Below the pieces are notes generated by a model that saw only the letters and a list, made by a program, of their open reading frames with translations, did not search any database and had not been told where the DNA came from. From NCBI GenBank assembly GCA_009836625.1, contig VXVC01000004.1, forward strand, positions 891,037 to 955,036: a stretch of DNA of 64,000 bases. Direction: 5' to 3'. The stretch is from Holophagales bacterium. GTDB taxonomy: Bacteria; Acidobacteriota; Thermoanaerobaculia; Multivoradales; Multivoraceae. Below, one piece after another: positions 16,849 to 26,417 of this stretch (its first letter is position 1; each line of letters opens with the position of its first letter). The translations under genes were made by a program, and so were the position numbers.

Positions 16849-19059
16849 ATGACGGACTCTCCGAGGGCCGCGGCCCGAAACCTCACCTCTCTTCCCGCCC
16901 TCGGCGTCCTGGCCGCAAGCCTGGTCGCCCTGCCGGCCCACGCCAACGAATGGACGTCCTGGCGGGGTCCCCACCAGAACGGCTACTCCCCCTCGACCGG
17001 CCTGATCGACACCTGGAGTCCGGACGGTGAGAACCTGATCTGGCGACAGGACTTCATCGCCCGCTCGACGCCGGTCGTGATGGGCGGCCGGGTGTACGTC
17101 AACGGCCGCGCCGGAACCGGCGTCGACCAGCAAGCGGTGGTCGCGGCCTTCGACGCGGAAACCGGCGCGCCGATCTGGGAGAACCGCTACAACCTGTACC
17201 TGACCACGGTGGCGATGAACCGGGTCGGCTGGGCCTCGCTGACCGGCGACCCCGAGACCGGCTACATCTACGCCCAACTTGTCAGCGGTCTCTTTCTCTG
17301 CCTCGACCGCGACGGCGAAGTCGTCTGGTCGCGTTCGCTCAAGGAGGAGCATGGCCGCTTCGAGGGCTACGGCGGCCGTACCGCCTCGGCGGTCATCGAC
17401 GAAGACCAGCTCATCCTGAACATGATCAACGGCAGTTGGGGCAACCAGGGACCGCCGCGCCACCGCTATTACGCCTTCGACAAGCGCACCGGCGCCGTGC
17501 GCTGGATGTCGACGCCCGGCGGCAACGTCTACGACCGGAACACCCAATCCACTCCGGTGGTCGCGGTCATCGACGGCCAGCGGCTGCTGATCGGCGGCAA
17601 CGCAGACGGCCACATCTACGCGCTGCAGGCCAGGACCGGCAGGAAGGTCTGGGAGTTCGAGCTGTCGAAGCGCGGCATCAACGTCTCGCCCGCGGTTGAC
17701 GACGCCGGCCGGGTCTTCATCTCCCACAGCGAGGAGAACATCGACGAAGCCACCCTCGGCCGGGTGGTCGCGATCGACGGCACCGGCAGCGGCGACCTCA
17801 CAACGACCGGCGAACTGTGGCGCTGGAACCGGAACAAGGCCGGCTTCCCTTCGCCGGCGCTTCACGATGGCCGGGTGTACGTCGTGAGCAACCAGGGCAA
17901 CCTCGCCGCGGTTGAAGCGGCCACCGGCGACGTGCACTGGGAACTCAGCATCGGCACGGTCGGCAAGGCTTCGCCCGTGTGGGCCGACGGCAAGCTCTAC
18001 GTTCCCGAAACGAACGGCCACTTCGCCATCGTCAGACCCGGCGACGACAGCGCCGGGATCCTCGCCCGACACGAGATCAGGATGCCCGACGACAGACGCT
18101 ACGCCGAGTTCTACGGGTCGGCGGCGATCGCCTACGGACGGATCTACTTCACGACGGAAGAGGGCCTCTACTGCCTTGGCGACGGGAACGCACCGTTCGA
18201 GGTGACCGCCTCAGCCACGCCCAGCCTCGGAGACGAAGGCTCGGCGGAAGAACCGCCCGCGACGCTGCTCGTCGTACCGGCCGAGGTGACCGCGAAGCCC
18301 GGCGAAACCCACGAGTTCCAGGTCGAGGCCTTCGACGCCATGGGCCGCGCGCTCGGCCCGGTCGAAGCCACATGGTCGGTCAGAGGACTCGACACGGAGC
18401 CCGCGGGCTCGCGCCTCACGATCCCCGCCGACTCGGGCTTCGCCGCCGGTGCGCTGATCGCGAACAGCGGCGATCTCGAAGCCGAGGCGCGGATCCGGGT
18501 GTTTCCGCCACTACCGTGGAGCGAGGACTTCTCCGGCGGCAAGCGCGGTCTGTGGATCGGCGGCGGACGTTACGACATCGCCGAGGAAGACGGCGAGAGC
18601 ATTCTGATCAAGCCGGTGGCGGAACGAGGCCTGCTGCGTTCGCCCCTGCTGATCGGTCCGCCCAGCCTCGGCGACTACACCATCCAGGCGGATGTCCGGC
18701 TCTCGCAGAAGGGCCGCCGCAAGTCGGACGCGGGCCTGATCAACAGCGGCTACATCCTGGACCTGCTCGGCATCCACCAGCGCCTGCAGATCAGATCCTG
18801 GTCCGCACAGCTCCGGGTCGAGAACTCGGCCGACTTCGAAGTCGAGATGGACCGCTGGTACACGATGAAGCTTCGCGTCGAGAGCGTCGGCGACACGGCC
18901 ACGATCCGCGGCAAGGTCTGGCCACGCGGCACGGACGAGCCCGCCGACTGGACCGTAACCGCGGTCGACCCGCATCCCATCCGCAGCGGCTCTCCGGGCC
19001 TGCTCGGCTACTCGCCGTCCGTGGTCTCCTACGACAACGTACTGATCACGGCCAACTGA
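16849..19059 (+). CDS. Secreted PQQ-type propeller protein with Ig-like and LamG-like C-terminal domains
   Basis: 736 residues from ATG 16849, chosen for AGGAG at 16833-16837 and because it puts a signal peptide (about 1-33, LPAHA) at the N-terminus. The in-frame ATG at 16768 would add 27 charged residues. Residues about 35-445 are BamB/PQQ-like propeller blades (VVAAFDAETGAPIWE, YAFDKRTGAVRW, YALQARTGRKVWEF, AAVEAATGDVHWEL). A bacterial Ig-like domain at about 465-550 and a DUF1080/LamG-like beta-sandwich at about 555-735 (WSEDFSGGKRG ... SYDNVLI) follow. It heads the sugar operon with a 25-base gap to the next gene and probably binds polymer or carbohydrate outside the cell; that role is inferred. 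Confidence 0.78.
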   Translation: MTDSPRAAARNLTSLPALGVLAASLVALPAHANEWTSWRGPHQNGYSPSTGLIDTWSPDGENLIWRQDFIARSTPVVMGGRVYVNGRAGTGVDQQAVVAAFDAETGAPIWENRYNLYLTTVAMNRVGWASLTGDPETGYIYAQLVSGLFLCLDRDGEVVWSRSLKEEHGRFEGYGGRTASAVIDEDQLILNMINGSWGNQGPPRHRYYAFDKRTGAVRWMSTPGGNVYDRNTQSTPVVAVIDGQRLLIGGNADGHIYALQARTGRKVWEFELSKRGINVSPAVDDAGRVFISHSEENIDEATLGRVVAIDGTGSGDLTTTGELWRWNRNKAGFPSPALHDGRVYVVSNQGNLAAVEAATGDVHWELSIGTVGKASPVWADGKLYVPETNGHFAIVRPGDDSAGILARHEIRMPDDRRYAEFYGSAAIAYGRIYFTTEEGLYCLGDGNAPFEVTASATPSLGDEGSAEEPPATLLVVPAEVTAKPGETHEFQVEAFDAMGRALGPVEATWSVRGLDTEPAGSRLTIPADSGFAAGALIANSGDLEAEARIRVFPPLPWSEDFSGGKRGLWIGGGRYDIAEEDGESILIKPVAERGLLRSPLLIGPPSLGDYTIQADVRLSQKGRRKSDAGLINSGYILDLLGIHQRLQIRSWSAQLRVENSADFEVEMDRWYTMKLRVESVGDTATIRGKVWPRGTDEPADWTVTAVDPHPIRSGSPGLLGYSPSVVSYDNVLITAN

Positions 19060-19084
19060 CCCGGCGTCCGGCCGGAGGAGCGCG

Positions 19085-20242
19085 ATGGAACGGAAGATCC
19101 GCATGGGCATGGTCGGCGGCGGCCAGGGCGCCTTCATCGGCGCCGTTCACCGGATGGCGGCCGGGCTGGACGGGCTGATCGAGCTCGTCTGCGGCGCCTT
19201 CAGCTCCGATCCCGAGCGCTCGCGCGCGTCGGGCGCCGACCTCTTCCTGCCGCCGGAACGCTGCTATGGCACCTACCACGAGATGATGGAGCGCGAGGCC
19301 GCCCTCGACCCGGCCGAGCGGATGGACTTCGTGTCCATCGTCACGCCCAATTTCATGCACTTCCCGGTGGCGAAAGCCGCCCTCGAAGCCGGCTTTCACG
19401 TGATGAGCGACAAGCCGATGACGAAGTCGGCCGCCGAGGCGGAGGCGCTGGTCGAACTCGTGGAACGAAGCGGCCTCACCTTCGGACTGACCCACAACTA
19501 CACCGGCTACCCGATGGTCAAGGAGGCCCGGCACCGGGTTCGCAGCGGCCAGCTCGGCAAGGTGCGAAAGATCGTCGTCGAGTATCCGCAGGGCTGGCTC
19601 GCCACCCGGCTCGAGTCGGAGGGACAGAAGCAAGCGGACTGGCGCACGGACCCGGAGCGGGCCGGCATCAGTTGCTGCATCGGCGACATCGGCACCCACG
19701 CCGAGAACCTGGTCGAGGCGATCACTGGGCTCCGCATCGAGTCGCTGTGCGCCGACCTGAGCACCTTCGTCGACGGGCGGCCGCTCGAGGACGACGGCAA
19801 CGTCCTGCTCCGCTTCGCCAACGGCGCGCGCGGCGTGCTCTACGCTTCCCAGATCTCGATCGACGAGGAGAACGCGCTCGCGATCCGCGTCTACGGCGAA
19901 TCGGGCGGCCTGGAGTGGCACCAGGAAGAGCCGAACACCCTGATCCTCAAGTGGCTCGACCGGCCGCGGGAGGTTCTGCGCACGTCCAGCCAGGGGCTTT
20001 CCGACGACGCGGCGGCGCACACGCGGTTGCCCGCCGGGCACCCCGAAGGGTTCCTCGAGGCCTTCGCCAACCTCTACCGGAACTTCGCGCGGACACTGGA
20101 CTGCCGCCGTCGCGGAGTCGAGCCCGACGCCACGATGCTCGACTTCCCCACCGTGCACGACGGCCTGCGCGGAATGCAGTTCATCGAGACCGTCGTCGCA
20201 AGCAGCGAGAGCGAGCAGAAGTGGCTCAACATGCCCGCCTGA
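19085..20242 (+). CDS. Gfo/Idh/MocA-family NAD(P)-dependent oxidoreductase
   Basis: 385 residues. The N-terminal Rossmann fold has [13 protein letters not shown] in place of the usual GxGxxG. The family segment normally reading EKP appears as [16 protein letters not shown] at about 112-127. The C-terminal alpha/beta domain carries the substrate-site region with [12 protein letters not shown] at about 200-211. Such enzymes oxidise or reduce sugars and inositols. GGAGGAG sits just before the ATG. The place between a PQQ propeller gene and a sugar-isomerase-like gene, upstream of xylose isomerase, suggests a sugar substrate. Confidence 0.88.
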   Translation: MERKIRMGMVGGGQGAFIGAVHRMAAGLDGLIELVCGAFSSDPERSRASGADLFLPPERCYGTYHEMMEREAALDPAERMDFVSIVTPNFMHFPVAKAALEAGFHVMSDKPMTKSAAEAEALVELVERSGLTFGLTHNYTGYPMVKEARHRVRSGQLGKVRKIVVEYPQGWLATRLESEGQKQADWRTDPERAGISCCIGDIGTHAENLVEAITGLRIESLCADLSTFVDGRPLEDDGNVLLRFANGARGVLYASQISIDEENALAIRVYGESGGLEWHQEEPNTLILKWLDRPREVLRTSSQGLSDDAAAHTRLPAGHPEGFLEAFANLYRNFARTLDCRRRGVEPDATMLDFPTVHDGLRGMQFIETVVASSESEQKWLNMPA

Positions 20243-20273
20243 AGCGGCAGTAACCCGTACTAGGAGACGCACC

Positions 20274-21269
20274 GTGGCCCGACCCGTTACCCTGTTCACC
20301 GGCCAGTGGGCCGACTTGGCCCTGGCCAACCTCTGCCCCCTGGCCCGGGACCTCGGCTACGACGGTGTGGAACTTGCCTGCTGGGGCGACCACATGGAGG
20401 TCGACCGCTGCGATCGAGCCTACGCGTCCTCCCTGCGGGAGTTGCTCGCCTCGAACGATCTCGAGCTCCACGCGATCAGCAACCACCTGGTCGGCCAGGC
20501 CGTCTGCGACCGGATCGACGCCCGGCACGAAGCGATCCTGCCGGCCCACGTCTGGGGCGACGGCGACCCGGAAGATGTCCGCAAGCGCGCCGCCGACGAG
20601 ATGATCCGCACCGGCGAAGCCGCCAAGGCCCTAGGCCTCTCGGTCGTCAACGGCTTCACCGGCAGCTCGATCTGGCACCTGCTCTACTCCTTCCCGCCCG
20701 TGCCGCCTTCGATGATCGACGACGGATTCGCCGACTTCGCAGCCCGCTGGACGCCGATCCTCGACGCCTACCGGGAACTCGGCGTGCGCTTCGGCCTCGA
20801 GGTCCACCCGACCGAGATCGCGTTCGACACGGTGAGTGCCGAGCGTGCCATCGAGGCTCTGGGCGGTCACCCCGCGTTCGGCTTCAACTACGACCCGAGC
20901 CATCTCGGCTACCAGGGCGTCGACTACGTCGACTTCATCCGCCGCTTCAGCGACCGCATTTTCCACGTCCACATCAAGGACGCGTGGTGGTCCGACCAGC
21001 CGAAGCCGTGCGGCGTCTTCGGCGGCCACACCAACTTCGGCGACCATCGCCGCTTCTGGGACTTCCGCTCGCCCGGACGCGGCTCCGTCGACTTCGAGGA
21101 GATCATCCGTGCGCTGAACGACATCGGCTACGACGGTCCGCTCTCGGTCGAGTGGGAGGACTCCGGCATGGACCGCGAGCATGGCGCCGCCGAAGCGGCG
21201 GAGTTCGTCAGGGCGCTCGACTTCGCCCCCTCCGCGATCGCCTTCGACGCCGCCTTCGAAGACAACTGA
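20274..21269 (+). CDS. Sugar phosphate isomerase/epimerase (AP endonuclease family 2 TIM barrel)
   Basis: 331 residues starting at GTG 20274 behind TAGGAGAC. The protein has the xylose-isomerase-like TIM-barrel pattern: [20 protein letters not shown] near the N-terminus, [12 protein letters not shown] at about 168-179 with the metal-binding Glu and His, [13 protein letters not shown] at about 205, and HVHIKDA at about 230 with a His ligand. A final [10 protein letters not shown] strand carries another acidic ligand. It fits an epimerase or isomerase working with the adjacent Gfo/Idh/MocA dehydrogenase, as in inositol-type or keto-sugar pathways, but the exact reaction is unknown. Confidence 0.85.
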   Translation: MARPVTLFTGQWADLALANLCPLARDLGYDGVELACWGDHMEVDRCDRAYASSLRELLASNDLELHAISNHLVGQAVCDRIDARHEAILPAHVWGDGDPEDVRKRAADEMIRTGEAAKALGLSVVNGFTGSSIWHLLYSFPPVPPSMIDDGFADFAARWTPILDAYRELGVRFGLEVHPTEIAFDTVSAERAIEALGGHPAFGFNYDPSHLGYQGVDYVDFIRRFSDRIFHVHIKDAWWSDQPKPCGVFGGHTNFGDHRRFWDFRSPGRGSVDFEEIIRALNDIGYDGPLSVEWEDSGMDREHGAAEAAEFVRALDFAPSAIAFDAAFEDN

Positions 21270-21293
21270 CCGACGCATGAGGCGAGCTTCGAG

Positions 21294-22637
21294 ATGACGC
21301 CCTTCTTCCCCGAGGTCGGCAAGCCGATCCCCTTCCACGGCCCGAGCAGCCGGGAGCCACTGGCATTCAAGTACTACGACCGGGACCGGAAGGTCGGCAA
21401 CCGGACGATGGAGCGGCACCTGAAGTTCGCCGTCGCCTACTGGCATACGTTCAAGGGCGGCGGCCAGGATCCCTTCGGACCGGATCCCGTGTACGACCGG
21501 CCCTGGAACCACGCCCCGACGGACATCGAAGTCGCCGTCCGCACCCTGAACGCGGCGTTCGAGTTCTTCACCAAGCTCGGCGTGCGCTACTACTGCTTCC
21601 ACGACCGGGACGTCGCTCCCGAAGGTCGATCGATCGCGGAGAGCAACGAGTACCTCGAGGAGATCGTTCAGCTCGCCAGAATCCGGCAGCGCGAGACCGG
21701 CGTCAAGCTGCTCTGGGGCACCGCCAACCTGTTCTCGCACCCGCGCTACACGCACGGCGCGGCGACCAACCCCGACCCGCGGGTCTTCGCCCACGCCGCC
21801 GCCCAGGTGCGCCGCGCGATCGACGCCACGATCGCACTCGGAGGCACCGGCTACGTGTTCTGGGGAGGCCGCGAGGGCTACACCTCCCTGATCAACACGG
21901 ACATGCGCCGCGAGCGCGAGCAGATGGCGGCCTTCCTGCGACTCGCCGTCGACTACGCGCGCCGCCAGGGCTTCAAGGGCAAGTTCTTCCTCGAGCCCAA
22001 GGCGAAGGAACCGTCGGTCCACCAGTACGACTTCGATTGCGGCCACTGCCTGAACTTCCTGCGCGAGTTCGACCTGATGGACGATTTCCTGCTGAACGTC
22101 GAGGCGAACCACGCCACCCTTGCCACCCACTCGTTCGAGCACGAGCTGGCGACTGCCGCCGGCGCCGGCATGCTCGGCAGCGTCGACATCAACCGCGGTC
22201 TCGAGGGCGTCGGCTGGGACACGGACAACTTCGCGATGAGCCTGCGCGAGTGCGTGCTGGCGCTGCTCATCATCCGGGGCCAGGGCGGCCTCCGCTGGGG
22301 CGGCCTGAACTTCGACGCCAAGGTGCGACGGGGATCGTTCGACACGGTCGACCTGTTCTATGCCCACGTCGCCTCGATGGACATCTTCGCCAGGGCGCTG
22401 CTGATCGTCGAGCGCATCCGGAAGGACGGCGTGCTCGGTCTCGCCGGCAAGCGGATCCGCCAGCGCTACGCCGGCTACCGCCGCGGCCTGGGACGCAAGG
22501 CGCTCGCCGGCGACACGACTCTCGAGGAGCTGGAACAGTGGGCCGGCAGCCTCGGCGAGCCGCCGAAGACGAGCGGACGCCAGGAAGAACTTGAGAGCAT
22601 CCTGAACGACTACCTGTACAGCACCCGCATCGAGTGA
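21294..22637 (+). CDS. xylA: Xylose isomerase
   Basis: 447 residues, the normal length of a class II xylose isomerase. The N-terminus PFFPEVGKPIPFHGPSS and FKYYDRDRKVGNRTM are typical. The catalytic region YYCFHDRDVAPEG holds the active-site His and Asp, and VFWGGREGYTSLINTD and FLEPKAKEPSVHQYDFD supply the metal ligands. It converts D-xylose to D-xylulose in the cytoplasm. Its stop overlaps the GTG of the xylulokinase gene by four bases, making a classic xylAB pair at the end of this sugar operon. Confidence 0.95.
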   Translation: MTPFFPEVGKPIPFHGPSSREPLAFKYYDRDRKVGNRTMERHLKFAVAYWHTFKGGGQDPFGPDPVYDRPWNHAPTDIEVAVRTLNAAFEFFTKLGVRYYCFHDRDVAPEGRSIAESNEYLEEIVQLARIRQRETGVKLLWGTANLFSHPRYTHGAATNPDPRVFAHAAAQVRRAIDATIALGGTGYVFWGGREGYTSLINTDMRREREQMAAFLRLAVDYARRQGFKGKFFLEPKAKEPSVHQYDFDCGHCLNFLREFDLMDDFLLNVEANHATLATHSFEHELATAAGAGMLGSVDINRGLEGVGWDTDNFAMSLRECVLALLIIRGQGGLRWGGLNFDAKVRRGSFDTVDLFYAHVASMDIFARALLIVERIRKDGVLGLAGKRIRQRYAGYRRGLGRKALAGDTTLEELEQWAGSLGEPPKTSGRQEELESILNDYLYSTRIE

Positions 22638-24199
22638 ACAGCGCCTTCTACCTTGGGATCGATGTCGGCACCCAGAGTCTGACCGCGATCCTGGTCGAAG
22701 CGCCGCGGTCGGAAGGCGATGGCGAGGATCGCGCGGAAGGCATCGCATCTCGCGTTGGGGTCCACTACGACACGGAACTTCCTCGCTACGGAACCGTCAA
22801 TGGACAGCTTCCCAACGAGGATCCGGCGATAGGGCGAGCACCGCCGTGCATGTGGCTCGAAGCCCTGGACCTGGCCTTCCGGAAACTCGGATCCGGAGCC
22901 TGCCGTGAGATCAGCGGCGTGTCCGTATCGGGTCAGCAGCACGGTTCCGTCTACCTGCGACCAGGGGCCGAGGCGCTGCAGTCCCTGACCCCCAAACAGA
23001 GCCTTGCCGAACAGATCGAACCCATCCTGGCCCGCCCCGAAGCGCCGATCTGGACCGACTCCTCGACCACACGGGAGTGCGAGGAAATCCGGCGGGAGCT
23101 CGGCGGACCGCACACGGTCGCCGAACTGACAGGCAGCGACACCTTCGAGCGCTTCACCGGCCCGCAGATCCGCCGGTTCGCGCGGACCGAGCCCGAGGCG
23201 TGGGCTCGTACGGCGCACGTGTGTCTGGTCAGTTCCTTCGTCACGTCGGTCCTGGCCGGAAGGCTGGCGGCGATCGACCATGGCGACGGCTCCGGGATGA
23301 ACCTGCTCGACGTTCGCCGGCTTAAGTGGTCGGAGGCCGCGATGGCGGCGACCGCGACGGGGCTCCGGCGTAGGCTGCCGCCGACTTGCGCTCCGTGGAC
23401 CGTGGTCGGACCGATCGCGCCCTACTTCGTCTCCCGGTATGGCCTGCCGGCCTCGGCAAAGGTCGTCGCCGGCTCGGGCGACAACCCCTGCTCGCTGGTC
23501 GGCGTCGGCGTCCGCGAACCGGGTGAAGCTGTCCTGAGTCTGGGCACGAGCGACACGTACTTCGGGCTCCTGAAGGACGTCGCGGTTGACCCGGAGGCGA
23601 ACGGACACGTATTCATCGCGCCTAGCGGCCACCCGATGAGCCTGATCTGCTTCCGCAACGGCTCGCTCGCGCGCGAGGCGGTGCGGGACCGGTACGGACT
23701 GGACTGGCCGGGCTTCGACGCCGCCCTGCGAGCAACGCCGGCGGGCAATGACGGCATGATGATGCTGCCCTGGTTCGAACCTGAGATCGTGCCCCGGGTG
23801 GCGCGGCCCCACGTACACCGGCTGGGCGGACTGCGCGACGAGCCGGAGCAGGCCGCCCGGAACTGCCGGGCGGTGGTCGAAGGCCAGTTCCTGTCGATGC
23901 GGCTCAACTCCCGGTGGATGGCCACCCAGCCGAGAAGGCTCGTCGCCACCGGCGGCGGCTCGCGGAACCGCGAACTCCTGCAGATCGCCGCCGACGTTCT
24001 CGACTGCCGTGTCGAGAGCCTCGAAGTAACGGACGGCGCCGCGCTCGGCGCCGCGCTTCGCGCCACCGGGCAACGACTGCCTCCCCTGCCACCCGTCGGC
24101 GAACGCGGTCCTGCCGCCGAACCAAGGCCGGAGGCGTCGGCGATCTATGACGCCATGATGCCCCGGTATGCCGAGGCTCAGCGCCGCGCCGCCGGCTGA
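22634..24199 (+). CDS. xylB: Xylulokinase (FGGY family)
   Basis: 521 residues from GTG 22634, overlapping the xylA stop (GTGA). FGGY-kinase motifs are present: GIDVGTQSLTAILVE near the start, SVSGQQHGSVYL at about 97-108, WTDSSTTRECEEI at about 140, VVAGSGDNPCSLVGVG at about 277-292 and LSLGTSDTYFG. The nucleotide-binding VATGGGSRNRELLQIAADV segment is at about 436. It phosphorylates D-xylulose to D-xylulose 5-phosphate. It is slightly longer than the common length of about 490 because of an insertion near residues 20-65. It ends six bases from the convergent DUF3014 gene. Confidence 0.93.
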   Translation: MNSAFYLGIDVGTQSLTAILVEAPRSEGDGEDRAEGIASRVGVHYDTELPRYGTVNGQLPNEDPAIGRAPPCMWLEALDLAFRKLGSGACREISGVSVSGQQHGSVYLRPGAEALQSLTPKQSLAEQIEPILARPEAPIWTDSSTTRECEEIRRELGGPHTVAELTGSDTFERFTGPQIRRFARTEPEAWARTAHVCLVSSFVTSVLAGRLAAIDHGDGSGMNLLDVRRLKWSEAAMAATATGLRRRLPPTCAPWTVVGPIAPYFVSRYGLPASAKVVAGSGDNPCSLVGVGVREPGEAVLSLGTSDTYFGLLKDVAVDPEANGHVFIAPSGHPMSLICFRNGSLAREAVRDRYGLDWPGFDAALRATPAGNDGMMMLPWFEPEIVPRVARPHVHRLGGLRDEPEQAARNCRAVVEGQFLSMRLNSRWMATQPRRLVATGGGSRNRELLQIAADVLDCRVESLEVTDGAALGAALRATGQRLPPLPPVGERGPAAEPRPEASAIYDAMMPRYAEAQRRAAG

Positions 24200-24204
24200 A
24201 CCGG

Positions 24205-25134
24205 CTACTCCAGCGCCCCGTAGAGTTCTCTGAGCTTGGACCGTACCCGCTCGCCGTTCTCGGGCCCGAGCCGCAAGAGCAGCTTCTGGGCCGGGTTCAG
24301 GCCCTCGAGTTCCGGATCGACGTACTCGAAGCTGATGACCCGCAGGCGGAGTTCGGGTGGAGACTCCGGCATCGGAGTCGAGAGGAGCTTGGTCACGGCG
24401 AGTTCGAGCGTGTCGCCGAACTCGCCGGGGTACCCGAGTTCGTCGTGGGCCCGCTCGAACAGCGGCTCCAGCCGCTCGTAGGCTCCGGCCGCGCCGGTGA
24501 CGTCGATCGAATCGAACACCTCCACCGCCGGGTCGTAGCGGCGGTAGCTCGTCTCCGCGGGATAGAAGCGCTGTCCGCGCCGGACGACACTGAAACCGTC
24601 CTCGGGCTGCAACGGCTCAAGGCTGTTCTGGGGCGGCTCGTCGTAGGCAACGGCGCCTACGGACCGCACGAAGTTGACCGCCAGCTCTTCGGGAGCGAGC
24701 CAGGCGACCCACTCCGCGTGCCGGGACAGACCGCCGACGATCTCCCGAATTAGAGAGTCGCTCCCGGCCAGGTCCGCCTCCGGCTCGGGCGCCGGCGCAG
24801 CCGGTTCGGCGGGAGGTTCGGATTCCGCCGCCGGCTCGGGGGCCGCTTCATCGACGACCGCCGCCGGGGCCTCCGCCGCGCCTTCGCCGGCCGGACCAGC
24901 CCCGCGGCTCGTGTACCACCACCAGAGGACGACGCCCGCGCCGACCACGATCAAGGCCGCGATGACGATGACCGTCAGCGTGCCGGAACGTTCCGCGGGC
25001 TCCTCTTCGGAAGGGGCGCCTCCCTCCCCGCTCAGGTCCAGGGGCAGATCGAAGCGCGGACCGCCCACGTCCGGCTCATGTTCCTCCGGCAACGTCTCCT
25101 CAGGCCGATCGCCGCCCGTGGGCTTGTCGTCCAT
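24205..25134 (-). CDS. DUF3014 domain membrane protein
   Basis: 309 residues. An acidic, proline-rich cytoplasmic N-terminus (about 1-48) is followed by one membrane helix (LTVIVIAALIVVGAGVVLWWWY, about 49-70). A Glu/Pro/Ala-rich linker runs to about 120, and a conserved C-terminal domain matches DUF3014: HAEWVAWLAPEELAVNFVRSV, RGQRFYPAETSYRRYDP and a final LRLRVISFEYVDPELEGL. No enzymatic motif is known for this family. The 74-base gap to the VWA gene on the same strand shows no clear signal. Confidence 0.8.
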   Translation of the reverse strand: MDDKPTGGDRPEETLPEEHEPDVGGPRFDLPLDLSGEGGAPSEEEPAERSGTLTVIVIAALIVVGAGVVLWWWYTSRGAGPAGEGAAEAPAAVVDEAAPEPAAESEPPAEPAAPAPEPEADLAGSDSLIREIVGGLSRHAEWVAWLAPEELAVNFVRSVGAVAYDEPPQNSLEPLQPEDGFSVVRRGQRFYPAETSYRRYDPAVEVFDSIDVTGAAGAYERLEPLFERAHDELGYPGEFGDTLELAVTKLLSTPMPESPPELRLRVISFEYVDPELEGLNPAQKLLLRLGPENGERVRSKLRELYGALE

Positions 25135-25208
25135 TGGGACAGTGTAACCCCTCGGATCCGCCCGTCATTCCGGCATCGCCGCGCCGCGTCTGCCGGGCGC
25201 GGCTCAGA

Positions 25209-26402
25209 TCAGGCGGCGAGAGCGCGATTCGGCCGGATGCCCCGCAGCACGTCGATGCCCTCGGTCAGACCGTCGATCGTCAACTCGAACATCGGGAACA
25301 CCTGCCGGATCAGGTGGATCGTCGGCGCGTTCCAGATGCGCCGCGGTTCCGGGTTGAGCCAGATCGAGTTCGGACAGCGGTCGCGGAACTTGCGGAGCCA
25401 GTCGAGGCCGGTGACCTGGTTCGTGTGGTAGTAGTCGATCGCGCCGCCGGTATGAGTCAGCTCGTACGGGCTCATCCAGGCGTCCCCGACCAGGCACACG
25501 GACCATGTGTGGTCCAGCCGCTTCAGGATCTGAGACGTCGCCTCGCCCTTCCAGCGGCTGATGTCCGTGTACAGGTTCTCGTACACGCAGTTGTGGAAGA
25601 ACTTGAACTCGAACTTCTTGAAGTGGTTGGCCTTGTGCGCGGCGGAGAACAGCCTCTCGCAGAGCAGGGTGTGCGGGTCCATCGAACCGCCGACGTCGAT
25701 CAGGAGCAGCAGCTTGATCCGGTTCCGCTTCGGCGGTCGGAACACGAGGTCGATCTCGCCGGCGTTGCGGGCGCTGCTGTCGATCGTCTCGTCGATATCG
25801 AGCTCCTCGGGCCCCTCGTCCTTGTCCAGCTTGCGCAGCCGGCGCAGAGCCAGCCCGATCTGCCGGGTGTCCAGGATGCGGTCCGAGCGCAGGTTGCGGA
25901 AGCGGCGGTCGGTCGCCACCTGAACGGCCGAACGGCCTCCGCCCGAGCCACCGATCCGAACGCCCGTCGGGTGCTCGCCGCCGTGGCCGAAGGGCGACAT
26001 GCCACCCGTCCCGATCCAGCGGTTGCCACCGTCGTGGCGCTCCTTCTGCTCGTCGAGCAGCTCCTTGAAGCGCTCGCGGAGTTCGTCCAGGTCGAGCGCC
26101 TCGAGCTTCGCGCGCTCCTCATCGGTCAGCTCGCGCGGCAGTTCCGGCTTGGACAGCCACTCCAGCAGCTCATCGCTGATGTCGAAGTGGTTCTCGACAC
26201 CCATGAAGAACGAGGCGAAGGCGCGGTCGTAGTTGTCGAAGTCCGCCTCCCGCTTGACCATCAGGCAACGGGCCAGGTTGTAGAAGACGTGCAGGTCCGC
26301 CCGGCTGTGGCCGATCGCCAGCGCCCTCATCAGGGAAAGCCACTCCGTGATCGTCACCTTCAGGCCGTAGCCCCTCAAGTGGTAGAAGAAGTCGACGAAC
26401 AT
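25209..26402 (-). CDS. CoxE-like VWA domain protein
   Basis: A 397-residue VWA-containing protein of the CoxE-like type. The N-terminal half is helical (FVDFFYHLRGYGLKVTITEWL and later ERFKELLDEQKERHDGG). The VWA core starts near residue 225 with LLLLIDVGGSMD, where the MIDAS reads DVGGS (Gly replaces the first Ser). HFKKFEFKFFHNCVYENLYTD and LVGDAWMSPYEL follow. It is encoded 15 bases downstream of a MoxR-type ATPase, the usual partner. The pair probably acts as an ATP-driven cofactor-insertion or remodelling machine; the client is unknown because no oxidoreductase is adjacent. Confidence 0.85.
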   Translation of the reverse strand: MFVDFFYHLRGYGLKVTITEWLSLMRALAIGHSRADLHVFYNLARCLMVKREADFDNYDRAFASFFMGVENHFDISDELLEWLSKPELPRELTDEERAKLEALDLDELRERFKELLDEQKERHDGGNRWIGTGGMSPFGHGGEHPTGVRIGGSGGGRSAVQVATDRRFRNLRSDRILDTRQIGLALRRLRKLDKDEGPEELDIDETIDSSARNAGEIDLVFRPPKRNRIKLLLLIDVGGSMDPHTLLCERLFSAAHKANHFKKFEFKFFHNCVYENLYTDISRWKGEATSQILKRLDHTWSVCLVGDAWMSPYELTHTGGAIDYYHTNQVTGLDWLRKFRDRCPNSIWLNPEPRRIWNAPTIHLIRQVFPMFELTIDGLTEGIDVLRGIRPNRALAA

Positions 26403-26417
26403 TACTGGGGCCTGAGG

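Noticed and set aside
20631..22748. Long minus-strand open frame opposite the sugar isomerase and xylA genes
   Set aside because: Low-complexity, Arg/Val/Ala-rich translation without motifs; the plus-strand genes are clear xylose isomerase and epimerase family members.
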